64,000 bases of DNA from Adiantum capillus-veneris (lineage: Eukaryota > Streptophyta > Polypodiopsida > Polypodiales > Pteridaceae), in contig CM043949.1 of NCBI GenBank assembly GCA_014529385.2, positions 113,833,477 through 113,897,476 of the forward strand, in the 5' to 3' direction. Position 1 is the stretch's first letter; the number at the start of each line of letters is the position of its first letter. Shown here piece after piece: positions 13,690-26,327 of this stretch. A program made the translations under genes and the position numbers. The notes below the pieces were generated by a model, which saw only the letters and a program-made list of their open reading frames with translations, ran no database searches and was not told where the DNA came from.

Positions 13690-14060
13690 ACTTGGATGAA
13701 TTTTTGGCGAGTTGTTGGATAAAACATGCATTGATAAGAGCCAAGCTTTGCCACATGCAATTTGGCTTGAGGTTGTCATATGTATTACTTATATACCAAA
13801 CAAGTGTCCCACTAAAGCGTTGTAGACTATCACCCCATATGAGGCTTGGCCTGGCAAGAAGCCACCCATTGGACACTCGCATATGTTCGGTTGCTTGGCT
13901 TATGCTATGGTGCCTAAGCAACAATGCCAAAACAATAGATGATAAAGACTATGGAAATGTATTTTTATGGGTGATTGTATAGAAAGCAAAGTTTACAGCT
14001 TGTATCATCACAAACAATGTGTATCTTGATTAATTGAGATGTTCTCATGGAAGATTTAGT
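13690..14060 (+). pseudogene. Ty1/copia integrase C-terminal relic
   Basis: One plus-strand frame gives PHAIWLEVVICITYIPNKCP, then TITPYEAWPGKKPPIGH, FGCLAYAMVPKQQ and KCIFMGDCIESK. This is the standard block after the copia integrase core (usual forms TPYEAW.GKKP, LRVFGC.AY..VP, KCIF.GY). It contains at least one internal stop and a frame slip around the DDK motif. No flanking LTR or reverse transcriptase was seen, so it is an orphan fragment. Confidence 0.75.
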
Positions 14061-15366
14061 TCAACCCTTGTTGGCACTCTTAGGTACTCTTACACGTTGC
14101 TTAGGAGTGAATATCCTTGCATCACCTTATGACCGGATGTCACTAGAGAGTAAATGGATCACCTTCTTCTTCCCTTTTGCGGTTTCTTTTGCAATTGTGG
14201 GGGGCACATTGTTGTGTTGGAGACTTTAAAGAGAATGGTATGGATATGTCACCATCGTAGTTTTGTTTGGGCCACCATACCCATCTAAGTCTAATTGAAA
14301 AATAATTGGGTTTTTCAAACTTACCCAACGATTAAAAAACCCACCATCTACTTTGAGACTTAGTCATGATTGTCACTAGCATGTACTGTGATAAATGACC
14401 TTGGATTGAGTTAGATACTAAAGTTTCAAAGATGTTTCATTGCATTCTATGGTTGTGTCATATGTAGACTGGTTTAGTGTGCCGTATGGAATCATTGGAG
14501 GGTATGATCCCTACTTATTCCATACTTTCGTACCTGTCCGAGTCCACCGATGTATAGTTGACACATAGAAAAACTATGGGGCTCACTATCACCGCCACCT
14601 ATGTAGTCACCTCTATGGGCAAGTGGGGCAATTGAGTTGTGGTTTAGGTTTGAGGTGGTATCAGTGTGGCAAGGAGAAGCTTTAGATGAGGGTTTGCTCG
14701 TGTAGAAAAGGTTACCCTTTGCAGAATGAGACATTATGTAATGAGTTATCAATTATTGATTAGAAGTCATATATTAGTTGGGTATCAACATGGCTTTGCT
14801 TGGACCAAATATTCGAATATGAACAAATGTTTGTACATAGAACTAACGCCTACAAGCATGTCCGAGTAGAAAGAATTAAGTTGCAAAATATATCATTGAG
14901 GTCCAACCGACATTATTGTAGCCATTCTGGGTAAGCAAGGGATCAAAAACAAAAGAAGTTAATTCTATTAGAAGAAGATGTAGTGGAGATAGGTTATGGG
15001 TTCAATCAAACCCTGAGAATATGAAGGGAATGGCAATGGATTTGAAGCATTCATCGACATAGTATTCCTATGAAAAATCTTTGAATAACTAATGGTAAGA
15101 GAGGTACTAATAGCGTTGGGCAAGTATATCACATGCAAAAGAGGCAAGGTCATTAAGGTTTAGTGGACAATTTCCTGGCACATCCTTCAACTTATATAGA
15201 AAGTTGCCTATTAGGAAAGGTGCTTTTCACAACTATTGAGAGTAATGACGAGTTTAAATTCTCCTCGGTGAGCAAACGCATACATCTAATCACGTTCAAA
15301 AGTCTTGTGCTTCAGTTTCAATTCCTTGATATATTCAAGTGTTTAGTCATGTGCAACTAAGCTACA
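14061..15366. other. Unassigned intergenic sequence downstream of the SPL gene
   Basis: Only short ORFs without recognisable motifs. No RNA gene or complete element was identified. Confidence 0.4.
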
Positions 15367-15818
15367 TTTTCACATGCTTGCTCTTGTCAATCTCAAATAC
15401 TACATTTGCATCACATGGCTACCTTATCAAAAGGCTACATTATGTATATCTCACTTCCTCTGTAAGGCTTTTTGTTTTCAAAGCCAAAAGATACTGTCTT
15501 TTAAAATGCTCCTTGTTAAAAAGCCAAAAAGAAGGCCCCATGAACTACCTAAAACAGATCCAAGGAAAAATGTCACAGCAAAGTTCTGATACACCTGCTT
15601 ACACAAAGCGAAGACAGTCAAAGTAGGGACAGACATGCCCTTACAATTACCGTCGAACAAATACACAACCAAATATCCCTTCTTGTAGAAGATAAGGGTC
15701 CGTTCTAAAACAGCTGCTTACAAAAAATATCCAAAACACACAGCAATCCCTAAGCAAAACCCATAACTGAGCAGATACATTGCATAAGCTTATAGAAAAC
15801 ATTCCGCACCTGGCCCTC

Positions 15819-18800
15819 TCAAAACTTCAGAAAAGAAGTTTCAGCTGAAAATGATGACTGACCAAGTCCATTGCTCTCATTGAAAACTGTTGATGAACCC
15901 TGACTATGCGCATTTGGAACCTGAAAAGAAACCAACTGCATAAGGTCTTGTGTTTGCTTTGCATGTCCTGTTGTGTGATCGTGGCTTCGCAATTGCATGT
16001 TGAGAGCCACACCATGCTGGTTTTCCTCATAACCACCACCATGCCTGTTCAAGCTACTATTCAGAAAGGAGCACTCATAGAGATCCTTATCTGAGCTCAT
16101 AACATGAGCCTCCTCGCGAACATCGGCGGCGGCAGCAGCAGGACGATACAGATTTGAACTTATGGAGAGGGCTGTTGAGAAATCTTGGCAATACACATGC
16201 TGCCCTTGAAAGTGAAACTGTTGCGAACAAACATTCGCGTCTTGCATATGAAGATTATGATTGACTGTTGTATTTGCCAGACCCGACAGGTCTAGAGATA
16301 CCATGTCCGGAGCCTGAGAGCACTGTGGATGCAGTGACAGAAGAGAGAGAGCACGCCCAGAGTCATCGGAGACTCTTGTTACGTCTGTAACTGGTGTGGT
16401 TTCAAAGCCTGTAAACACTCCTGCTCCTATTGTTGATGATGACAAGCTGAGCCCATTTCCCAAAGTACCATTACCTACAAGTCCTGGTACGAAGTCTTGG
16501 ACGCTTGGATCGCATGAACTCGGATACATCAACATCTTTGGACTCTGAAGGAGCACAAGTGGAAACTTGTCGTGGGTCTGAGATGGAGAGAGACCCTTGA
16601 TAATCATGTCCATTCCTCCGGAATAGTCAAAACTTGGCTGTTCGTGATACTGCATGAGTTTCCTAGGCCATAACATACTTGAATGGGATTCTCCTGCATC
16701 TTGCCAGAATGGCAATCTTGAAATTCTTGATTGATAGAAAAAAGGCCAGTCTGCAAAAATTATAAAGTAATCAATCAAACCCACATTATCAAACACCTCT
16801 GCGCTATGAGTTGTTTCAGACATTCTAAGAAGATTCCCGGGTTGTAACCTTGTTAATGTGATATAATGCAAACCCCATAAGATCTTCAATGTAGCAGGAG
16901 TGTATACAGAGTGCGAAATGCATTACAAATGCTGAATGCCTGGTTTATGCGGAATGTGATATAATGCAGGCCCCATGCGCTCTTCGATGGGGAGCTATAA
17001 CAGGAGAGTATACAGAGTGAGAAATGTGTTATAAATGCTGAATGTCTGGTTTGTGTGGGTTATACCTTCAATAGAAGATCGCAATCGTGCTTGTAGCTCC
17101 AAGGGGTCTGGTTGTGGTTTCCTGCGGCGTTTGTTATGCCCAGCTAGCCGCCTCCTGCAGCTTCTCTTAGTCTCGTCAAACTCTGTTAAAATATGAAACC
17201 TGCACAAAACAACCTGAAACCTGTCAATCACAAACTCACATGCACACTTCTTTCCCGTGATGTTATCACTAGAGGGAAAACCCAACATTATGTTTGCAGT
17301 CATAGTTTTTTCATACGTCAACCATGCGTCTCACTCGGGCGGGTATGGAAGCCCAAAGCCAGCTGCCACATAATGCATTAAAACATGATACATCATAGAA
17401 ATTAGAAAATGTAGAATCTAGCTAAATCAAGGTCTCTGATCAATAGATACAATCATACATGAATGATGATACATCAATGATCATACTAGAAGTAGAGGCT
17501 AGAGCAAAGCAGCGCAGAAACGGCAGCGCTGCAGTCTTTAAAAAACTCGCGCGGAGAGGTTTTGGGGCAAATTTGACATTTTGGGGGAAAAAATGCCAGA
17601 TCGTAAAAACTGCCCTGCTCACGTCCGGAATCTCCAACCATGCGCCAATCGGACGCGCCCGGAAGTATGATTGCCCAATCGGACGCGTATGAAAAAAACT
17701 ATGTTTGCAGTGCTTCCAGCTGCTCCTTCGCACATCAGTAATTCTTCTTCTGGAGGAATCACATCGCTGTAGACAAGTTGGGTTCAAGCAAGCACCTACC
17801 GACACCTTCGCCAAATTTCAGGATTGCTTTAAGATAGACCTTGAAATCTTCTCTTACAAACTTAGAGGTCATCTCTTATTGATTTTAGCACTACAACCTG
17901 CTATGTGCATCAATCGCTTATACACAGACGCAAGCCCTTTACACAGCAGAAACAAGCTGTGAAACTTTCTGGCTCACCAAGAAGTCACTCCTCATGAAGC
18001 AGCTGCATGACCATAACTCCATAAGAGTTGTCACTCTTGGACCGTTTGCAGGTGATTGATGACAAAAATGTGCTCAAACAGCCCTCATCTAGACAAAAGC
18101 TCCTATATTCTAGCCCAATGTGCTATTACGCAGATAGTGGTCCCGCGTAAATTGCCCATAAATACAACCCCAAAACTGGCACAACAATTAGTACACGCTA
18201 GGATGGCATCTGGTAACCTTGTCTGCGACCATTTGTTCTTCATGCAAAGAAAGCTTAGCAAGACTTTTGATTAGAACTACTCCGTGCTGCTCTTTACATT
18301 AAACCATCAAGCTTCCCAGTTCTGTTTCCAAAGGAGAGATTTTTCTTTGAGTTGAAAAGAGCCACCGCAATTGAACAAGAGATAGCATGAGACAGACCAC
18401 CACCCCAAGGGGAACAGAGATTAGCTCTTCCAAAGATGAAGCATATAGACTTCACATGTCACTGACGAGAGGCAGCCATCAACTATAATGGGTAGCAGGA
18501 CGGAAAATCCAGCCTGTTGTGCAGAATTCCTAGCAAGGCTCTCACCTACTGTGGGTTACTACAGAAAAATTAACAAGTAGCATACCATCTTGGTTCTATT
18601 CAGTTGTCTGCTATCAAAAAGCTTCATGTGTGTTTACCTGATGAGCTACATCAGCAAGCTGGCTCCAAGAGCTGAATAATGGGTTCTCTTTTACACAATG
18701 TGAGCACAAGCAGGTATATTGACTTTTATGAGAAAAGCAGCTATACGCTGATATAAAAAGTCTCTACACATTGAACTGATGCGCTTCATCAAGTACTTAT

Positions 18801-21800
18801 TATAAACCTTCCGTCCTTTACGTGTGCGTTCCGTGACAGTATGAGAATATCTGGGTTTCTATATTCACAATCAATACTAGGATTTCCTTCATCGATCCCA
18901 CACAAAAATATCAAACGCCATGCAGTAAGAATAGTATTCATTCCCCATCTCATGAAAACCCTGATTTTCATTGCTGAAACCAGATTGTACATAGAGCCTA
19001 TCCACAGAACTAAAATGCCTCCTGTGAGCTCCTTCTCTTCTGTAAAACCTAGCTCAAACAGCAAACTTTTCATTACATGTTAAGAACAGGAAAAGCAATA
19101 TAAGTTCTGACAAAAAAAAACCTAATCCTTCTACAGCCTAAAACCCTACTCTATGGTCGTTATTCTTCATAGTAACCCCTCTAATACTCTAATCCTTAAA
19201 ATCCCTACTTTCTGCTCAATTTTCCTTGTAGAAACCCTAAAACACTAATCTATGCTAGCTTTTCCAAGTTCTACTTCTACACCATACTAGTGCAATTACT
19301 ACAACTAGTGCAGTGTTTAGTAACCCTAAAACACTAATCTATGCTAGCCTAAGGGAAGTAAACACAAGAGTAAGATGACTTCATAGAGATATGTCAAATT
19401 ATGGGTTCTTTGGCCACTCTTACCTTAGTCACCAGCTGCTTACATAGCCTCAATCAACAGCCTAGCACTACATCTTTCTGAGATCTTGCTTCTTTGACAC
19501 ACCACAATGCTTAGACATTATAATCACATTCGATTCTCTGAACTGAACTACGATTTTTTGCATACCTGACCCTCTTTAAACCTTTTCACTCACTACAACC
19601 AATCAACATACTTAGGTACATTTTAAATTCGCTTGCAAAAGCCAGTCCCGGTTTCTATACCATTAACAACACCAAATTAAGTTTGAAAAGTCCCAAGCCA
19701 AGTCCAATGCTTGAGAAAGACCTAAAGACCTAGAGACAACAAGAGATTTATTCACTCTTTGATGGGAAGCTAAACTAGATGACACTTAAAAGGTCTCAGA
19801 GTGAAAAGACAGTAATGAGTAAAAACTAGCAGTTTAAAACATTGCAGCAATGTGAATGTCGAAGATCCAAAGCTTCTGCTCTCACGTTAGAGCCAAGATT
19901 CGGAAGGAAAGGTTAAAATTGACAAATGTACATGCCGCACATGTGTTCCGGGAAAACGTTTTCGATCGAAGTTAGGCAAAAAACACTTCATGATATTATG
20001 TGATGAAAATGTGTTCGTTTGTTATAATGAGTGTAAACTATGGCTCTCCATCTCGATATTTACTTCATTCTTAACCCCTCTAAAATATGTCCCTATAGTC
20101 TAGACCACAGTTTTTTCAAATGCGAAGCAAACATCTAACACAGACGAGTTCGAAAGTACAAACAAGTTTGATTCAAACCCCAGGCGAAATCAAACTCGCC
20201 CCTAATTTTTTAGCATTTTACAAGCATTTTGTGACATTCATGTTCCACATAACCATTAAGATTAAAATAGAGCATTTGCAAGCAAGGTGCATTTTAATAA
20301 CATGATAGCACTAAGCATTAAGATAATTATAAATGAATGATCATTGCAGAAGACAACTATTAAGAACATCACCTATCATCTAAGCAAAAAAAAAAATGCC
20401 ATCACATAACAAAATTCATGAGAGATACTACAAAACATAGACTCAAAAGTTGGGATTCAGGGGCTCAATTTCAAACCCAAGTTTCGTCAGGTTTGAAATT
20501 GAATTTCAAATGCGTTTGAATGCAACTACAGTCTAGACCCTTCATGGCTTCGTCAAAGCATACAAGACACTTTGAGTGGATTGAGTCATCCCATGCGGGT
20601 GGACAAATATTGGCCGATAGTTATTTTATAGTGGTGGACAAGCTAACTGAACACAATATAGGGAGCAGCTGGCCATTTGGTGGAGGCATAAGGCTACTAC
20701 GGAACTAAGATTCCTTTCAAACACAAAATAACACCAGCTACACCTTGTGACATTCCATGTGCATAACAAACCTACACTTAAGTGCATAGTTAGGGAATGG
20801 TTGATGCACTGTCAGCCTACAAAGAACTCACAGTTAAGAGATATTGCATGTACAGACATGGCCAATATACAGTTACTCTTATTTTTTCGACTTCAACATG
20901 CATAAAGATATTTAAGGTCTACTTCTAAACCAACACATCAGTTTCATTATGAACTGATTTCAGCCATCATAAGTGCACATCTCAACTAAAATGCGACAAA
21001 ATTACACGGCAGTAAGTTTATATTGAGAGACCTGCTGCATTGTTGGCAAAAGCGCTGCTCCACACTTGCAACCACCACTTTTCCTGCTTTTGAATGTGGC
21101 TCACAGACTTTGTGCCTTCGATGATAGTCTTTCGCAGCACTAAGATCCAATTTGCACCCCTCAACCTGACAACGTGGCACTTGCACTGCATGTGAACCTC
21201 CACGAGGCTTTTTCCCGACAGCAGGAAGCTTTATTTTTGCTTTGGTTTCAGCAGGTGCTGCAACATCCACAGAATAAGTCCTCTTCCCTAGCTGCAATCC
21301 GGTAAGAGAATCCCCAGAGCCAGGAGAGCCCCTGGCCGTGCTACTGTGTTGCTCATCTATGAGGGTAGCGTTTTCAACACTGCAGATACTTCCCATGCTT
21401 TTATCTGAGAGGTGTTTGAGAGTAGCAAGGTGATGTCGCCCATTGGAGTCGCATCGTTTTTCTGCTGATGGGTTTAGACATTGTAATCCCATCTTGGATT
21501 TCTTTTCAAAGCTCCTCCCATTGTCAAGGGCAGCAATACCTTGTGTGTTTTTATTCCCTGCACTCCCCTGTTTATCACCAAGTCGCTTCTGAACGACACT
21601 CTCAAGGCTCCCATTGCCATGATCACTCCCACCTATGAATGTGCCGCTGCGTACACAAGTGGAAACAGCTGGCACCCTCCCTTGCACCAGAAACCCAATA
21701 TTGCTGAGGCTTTCTTCATCATTGACAACCAAGCGATGACCATGGATGTTCGACATAGCAGGGGAAACAACTCTGCTGGTAAGCAGGTCACCATCTCTTG

Positions 21801-22032
21801 CTGTACTAATTTGTGCGCTTTCTGGGATGGAAGAACGATGTCTTACCTCAGAGGAACAAAAAGCTCCACTGCCCTGAGATAAGGACCCATCATGCTTGAT
21901 CTGAGAAAGATCTGCCTCACAAGCCAGATCAGCTAAGGGCAATCTGCGGGAATCCATCCCATAGACATGGTTTGGCACAATGACTCCATCCGTTCCCCAG
22001 TCCCATGGAGTGGAGCTGGGGTCCCAGGCCAT
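15819..22032 (-). CDS. SPL: SPL (SBP-box) transcription factor, miR156-targeted
   Basis: Three coding exons on the minus strand: 22032-21032, 17199-17066 and 16750-15819 (1001, 134 and 932 bp; 2067 bp in all, 688 residues). Every junction has GT/AG, and the phases join cleanly: exon 1 ends AG before GTCTCT, and exon 2 starts after TGCAG and ends GAAG before GTATAA. The SBP DNA-binding domain covers about residues 288-363. Zinc site 1 is C288, C293, C310 and H313; site 2 is C329, C332, H336 and C348. The basic nuclear-localisation region [17 protein letters not shown] overlaps site 2. The first intron splits the domain after QQCSR, its usual place in this family. The N-terminus [13 protein letters not shown] resembles the MxWD...WDW start of many SPLs, and an in-frame stop lies upstream, which supports this ATG. 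Exon 3 carries the miR156 site (ALSLLS, residues 512-517). The protein should be a nuclear regulator binding GTAC-core promoters in phase change and development. At 688 residues it is longer than most miR156-targeted SPLs; no ankyrin region is present. Confidence 0.93.
16335..16354 (-). promoter_or_regulatory. miR156 target site in SPL mRNA
   Basis: The sense strand reads GTGCTCTCTCTCTTCTGTCA, the classic SPL recognition sequence, pairing with miR156 with a single mismatch in the ACTC/TCTC position. It lies in exon 3 and encodes ALSLLS downstream of the SBP domain, exactly as in targeted SPL genes of mosses and seed plants. It implies post-transcriptional repression by miR156. Confidence 0.93.
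16751..17065 (-). other. SPL intron 2
   Basis: A 315-bp phase-1 intron from GTATAA to TTTTTGCAG. Within it, two segments (about 16855-16925 and 16960-17045) repeat motifs such as GTATACAGAGTG and AATGCTGAATG(C/T)CTGGTTT, showing a local duplication. Confidence 0.85.
17200..21031 (-). other. SPL intron 1 (3.8 kb)
   Basis: A long phase-2 intron splitting the SBP domain, with donor GTCTCT and acceptor TTTTGTGCAG. Contents: AT-rich sequence with no convincing coding region, a pair of CCAATCGGACGCG motifs near 17640-17690, and a direct repeat of CCCTAAAACACTAATCTATG near 19230 and 19320. No complete transposon was recognised in it. Confidence 0.85.
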
Positions 22033-22700
22033 GCATAATCTCTGTGAGCTTGTGAAGGAGAACCAGCACTCTTATGAACCCCAGACTGCATAACCGGCTT
22101 CGGTTACTCAATCAGTAAAATCCACCGATCATACTGCAAGCACTTCAAAGTAAGAAAGAAGGATATTATAAGACATGCAGACAGCTATTCTAACCACAGG
22201 TGGCATGTTTTTCATCAAATGCATTAGGCAAATTATCTAAGGGCCAGTATGTACAAAAACAGACAAATCTATAAGAAGACAAGGGGCATGTCACCATAGA
22301 GCAGCTTGGCTGCTGTTAGAACGCAAGGTAGAGAATGGCACATAGTTAGAAAGCAGCTTGGCTAATGCCAGACTAGTGTAGTGCTTACAAATTTCAGGTC
22401 CTTGTTGTACACCACCAACATCCTGTAAAAGATCATTCAAGAGTAATGACACCCCCATGCCGACACATATCATGAATCTCAGAGTAAAGAGAGTACGGAA
22501 AATACAAGCTTCATTAGTCATGCATGCATGTCAAGCCTTCTTACAGGGACAACCCTACTATGCCCTCCTGGTTTGCAAGAAATGCAAGCAAAACGAAGAG
22601 GCAGCTCTGTTTAGCTTGAAAGACCAGTAAAGAACTGCGAAATCAACAGTAAAACAGAGAGGTGGGCACCTGAGAGAGCGTCTGGAATCATTCATGAGGA
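22033..22700 (-). other. SPL 5' leader with probable UTR introns and upstream ATGs
   Basis: On the minus strand, splice-like signals suggest untranslated exons: a donor CTCTCAG/GTGCCC after 22670, a short exon 22422-22389 between TTTTACAG and GTAAGC, and an acceptor CTTGCAG before 22133. These are inferred from consensus only. Two out-of-frame ATGs (22091 and 22036) precede the main ATG at 22032. The first opens a frame of about 53 codons that overlaps the SPL start, which would reduce translation if both lie in the mature mRNA. Confidence 0.45.
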
Positions 22701-22759
22701 GGGGGGTCGTTGAAAAGCTCCATGTCGGGGCAGATCTTTATGCTCGAGCTCTGGTGCAG

Positions 22760-22762
<3 letters not shown>

Positions 22763-22797
<35 letters not shown>
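22763..22797 (-). repeat. (GA)n tract in the SPL 5' region
   Basis: Reads as GA repeats in the sense direction of the SPL gene, just upstream of the inferred first UTR donor. GA tracts near plant transcription starts can be bound by BPC/GAGA-type factors; whether this one is, is unknown. Confidence 0.85.
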
Positions 22798-22800
<3 letters not shown>

Positions 22801-22974
22801 TGGGGAGGATGCATCGGTAAGAGGACAGCCTCGTGAAATGAAATGAGATGAGACGCCCACTTTCACTGTAGCTGCTTCCGTTGCTGCTGCTGCTCTCAGC
22901 CTGCTAGAACAGATCAAGTTGGGTCCTGAACTTTGGAGGATTGCTCCTTCCGGACAGTAAAGCGGCAAAGCCAC

Positions 22975-23600
22975 TAATCTACCGACACATCTACGGTCTA
23001 CCCTTTGACGACTGCAAAACAGCCGTTCAAATCATTGAAGTGCATTGTAGTAAGGAGCAGCTCGAGCCTCGAGGGGATGGAGAGCTCTCATAATAATTAC
23101 CGGCACATGCATCACGGTTAATGAACGCTCTCGAGTCTCCCCTTCCTACTAATTGGCACGTGCCCTCCAAGTGGTCCCAATGGATCACCGCGGTTTCGAT
23201 CCATGTTCGCCGCCGGTTCCGAAAATAAATCCATGTTTAGATAATACAATAATTTACCGTAACAGCATAATGTCGAGTTTGTCAACTCTTTTATGTGAAC
23301 TCCACAACTTTTGTACTTATGGGAGTAGTGCTCATGTATCCCGATTTGTAGTGTTAATTTCCCAATGAGACGCTTACAAAGAAAAAGGGGGCCCAGGCAT
23401 CAGAAAAAATCTCTACTTGGGTAGGCACATCAAGAACCCATCCTAGTAGTGGCCAATGCTACTCTTCAGACACCTCCAAGGATTCTCCCTAGAGAAACAT
23501 AAAGGGTAGAAAAAAAATTCATGGATTTCCACCTCTTCATTCAAAGCCAAGGATTCATGCCTCTTCAGCTCTCTGTGGGCTGCCTGGAATAGGTTCAGAA
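22975..23600. other. Upstream flank of SPL, no gene seen
   Basis: Likely to contain the SPL promoter, read leftward. I found no clear TATA box in the expected place and no other gene. Confidence 0.4.
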
Positions 23601-23604
23601 GAAC

Positions 23605-24000
23605 CCTCAGAATGTTTATCAAGGCTTTTAAATGGGTTGGTGGGTTCAACCTATCTCATCCCCAACCCCATCCCTTCACACCATCCTCAACAAGAGGTGG
23701 AGAGTCCCTCTGGACAAAAGGCAGTGGTACCTCATGTTCTCCAAAAATCTGGGACACAGCCATTTACCCAAAGAAGTCCATCATGTTGTTGTTGATACTA
23801 CACAAAGCCATTTGGACACGAGAGAGAAGTCTAGCAACAAATCTATCAATTGGAATATGCACAAGATGGAGACATGAAGTAGAAACTATTCCTAAACTAT
23901 CCTAGGTCTAAGACCATCCTCAAGCCTCTGATAATTGTCCTAGCCTTCACCCCCTCTTGGATACATCAAGACACCATCAGAATCCTTTCCTCCTGTTGGA
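23605..24000 (+). pseudogene. LINE zf-RVT fragment
   Basis: The plus-strand frame contains LILHKAIWTRERSLATNLSI followed by GICTRWRHEVETI and, after a slip, a basic C-terminal stretch. This resembles the W...R/RL..R......C..C...E...H knuckle after plant LINE reverse transcriptases, but the first cysteine pair is incomplete. It is heavily decayed and no RT lies next to it. Confidence 0.45.
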
Positions 24001-26327
24001 ATAGGATTAGAGTTCGTTGAAATGGATTTGGTGTCTCAGTTACGTGAGCTTGAATTCAAATCCTTCCAAATATGCTCAAGAAAACGTTTATTTCAATCTT
24101 GTTTTTCAAGGGCATGCCAAATATTTATGCAAAAAATCTAAGGTAATTACCTGATTTATAACTAAAATACCCTAAATCTACCCTTGAAAATCAAGGTTGA
24201 ATGAAATCAAAACCGAGGAAAAAAAATTCCATCAAAACTTTGGGAGTTAAATTACAAAAAGGTGTACAATGGATAATGCTATGACTGGGGAGGCCCTTAC
24301 AAAGAGGCCATGTGGGGATAGAGGCTTTTAACAAACATGTGGTTTTCAAATCAAATGAGATGGGAGCAGATTGAGCTGTAGTGCTAATAGTGAGGTGATT
24401 ACAAAGGGTTGTATACATAAGTTGGGGTTGAGGTCTAGGGCTGCCTATCTATGGCTTCCTGGATGTCTTTCATCAAAATGATTTATTTGATGAAAAGCTG
24501 GGTAACTTCTCTGATCCTAGCCAAGTTCTCCGCCGCCAGCTTGTTTATGAGCTTCATCCATTGACTTGTAGAAAGCTTCGATGTCTTGAATGATAATATT
24601 CCTCGCATCATATGTCTTGAATGATGAGATTCCTCACCTCGTATGTGGAGACTTGAGAGTGTTTTGTGTGAACCACCTACAGGTTAAAGCCAACAAACAA
24701 GTTTCTCAGACTTTGAGCTTGGTATGAACAGTTTGAAAACACCTGATTTCTCTCTCTCTAGATAATCCAAAAATAAAATTGGAAACTTTAAGTTTCACCT
24801 ACACTGGGCCCTTGAATTGGAGGATTGACTAGCCCTCATATTTGACTCTCACTTTTTGAGGGGTCGTTAGTGAGACACTTGAACACGGAGCTTTTTGGGA
24901 AGGTTCGAATTCAAGCTCGCACAAACAAGACACAAAACCCATTTCGACAGAAGTCATGTTCCTTTTTGGAAACTTAACTTTCGTCTACATTGGGCCCTAG
25001 AAGAATTGGCTACCCCCCGAGCGTTGACTCTCATTTTTTGAGCGATCGTTCGAGCGTCAAGTCTCATTTTTTTATTTTTTTTAAACTGCAATTTGTCATG
25101 TGCTACCAAAGGCATTCTGGCCGGTCCTTGGCTCAATAACTCATCGCACAACATTGCCCAAATGTATCCTTTATTTCTACGAACTTGGAACACGTATTTA
25201 GTTTAGACATATTTTGCTGCTATTGTATACTTGTTTGTAGTTTTCTTTTACATGTCAAAATCAACTAAAGTTGTTGGCACTACCTGCTTGCTTGCATGGA
25301 GTGATATAGGCGTGTTTGTCCTTGAGTTGCTTGGGTTGCAATTGTTGGTCCATTTGTATTTGTGTCTTGTCTAGGTTTTGCTACACTATCATCGCAAGCC
25401 TGAGGCCATCCTTGATAATAGTGATGGACTCGCTTTGTGAATGCTCTCCACATGAATGTGTAGAGGGTGTGAACTAATTAAAATCCACTACTTTGGTCTC
25501 CCCAAACTTCATGTAGAGCCTTTTGTAGAACCACATAGGCAACCGCCATGACACATTGGTTGGCCCATCACATCGATTGGATGCGCTCCGCATGGTCGAT
25601 CATCTATAGCACACTAGATTGGGAGAGCTTCAAACGATTGTTCCTCATGGCATCATTCAAGACGGGAGGCTATAGGGTCTTTACCATTTCTTTGTCTACA
25701 GCCTTGGCCACCTCTCCATACTGCAACCCATGTGCAGGGGCCTATAAATTGTTGTGACTAGTAATGTGTGCAATGTAGTTGATTGTATTTGCCAACAAAA
25801 AGTTGGCATGATAAACAAGAGAAAGAAAAATCAAAGTACCATAGACTTTTGAGACACACTCAAGGCTCATACACTTCTTCTAGAGGGAAAGGGATCTCCC
25901 TCTATCAATTCTTGAGCCATGCTCAAGACTTATATAAATACACCATAAACTTTTGAGCCACACTCAACTACTAATGAATAGACATTGTATTGGACCATCT
26001 TAAATATCAGTTCCATATCAAGTGAGCCACGCTCAACTACTCACAATTTAACAGTGAATTGCAACACTAAAGCAGCAAAAGAGTGGCATTATTTTGCTAT
26101 TTAGAGAAATCCATTGCAACATCAAAGGTCCTATTTTTGGCATGAGATGAAGGCACCTAGCGAGTGAGATTTCAAACTTGGTAAGATGCTTATTCAACCC
26201 ATTGTTTTCTTGTCCTCTTTAGCATCAGACTTGTTGGTTGCCATCCAATCCCTTATTAAACATGTCTTGATGACAACCATGCCACCCCAAGAAAATATGG
26301 TGAACATGTCAATCACCCTCCATATAA
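24001..26327. other. Unassigned sequence with degenerate repeats
   Basis: No gene recognised. Two diverged copies of one segment (starting near 24780 and 24967; shared GGAAACTT, TGGGCCCT and GACTCTCA(C/T)TTTTTGAG) and repeated GAGCCACACTCAACTACT units near 25960 and 26025 indicate old duplications. Confidence 0.4.

Noticed and set aside
18789-19073. 94-codon minus-strand ORF inside SPL intron 1
   Set aside because: No recognisable domain and located within a well-supported intron.
20986-21031. SPL read-through ending [14 protein letters not shown]
   Set aside because: This is intron sequence after a GT donor; the SBP domain continues exactly in exon 2 at 17199.
22738-22974. 78-codon minus-strand ORF in the SPL 5' region as an upstream ORF
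   Set aside because: It begins with GTG rather than ATG and runs through a GA microsatellite.
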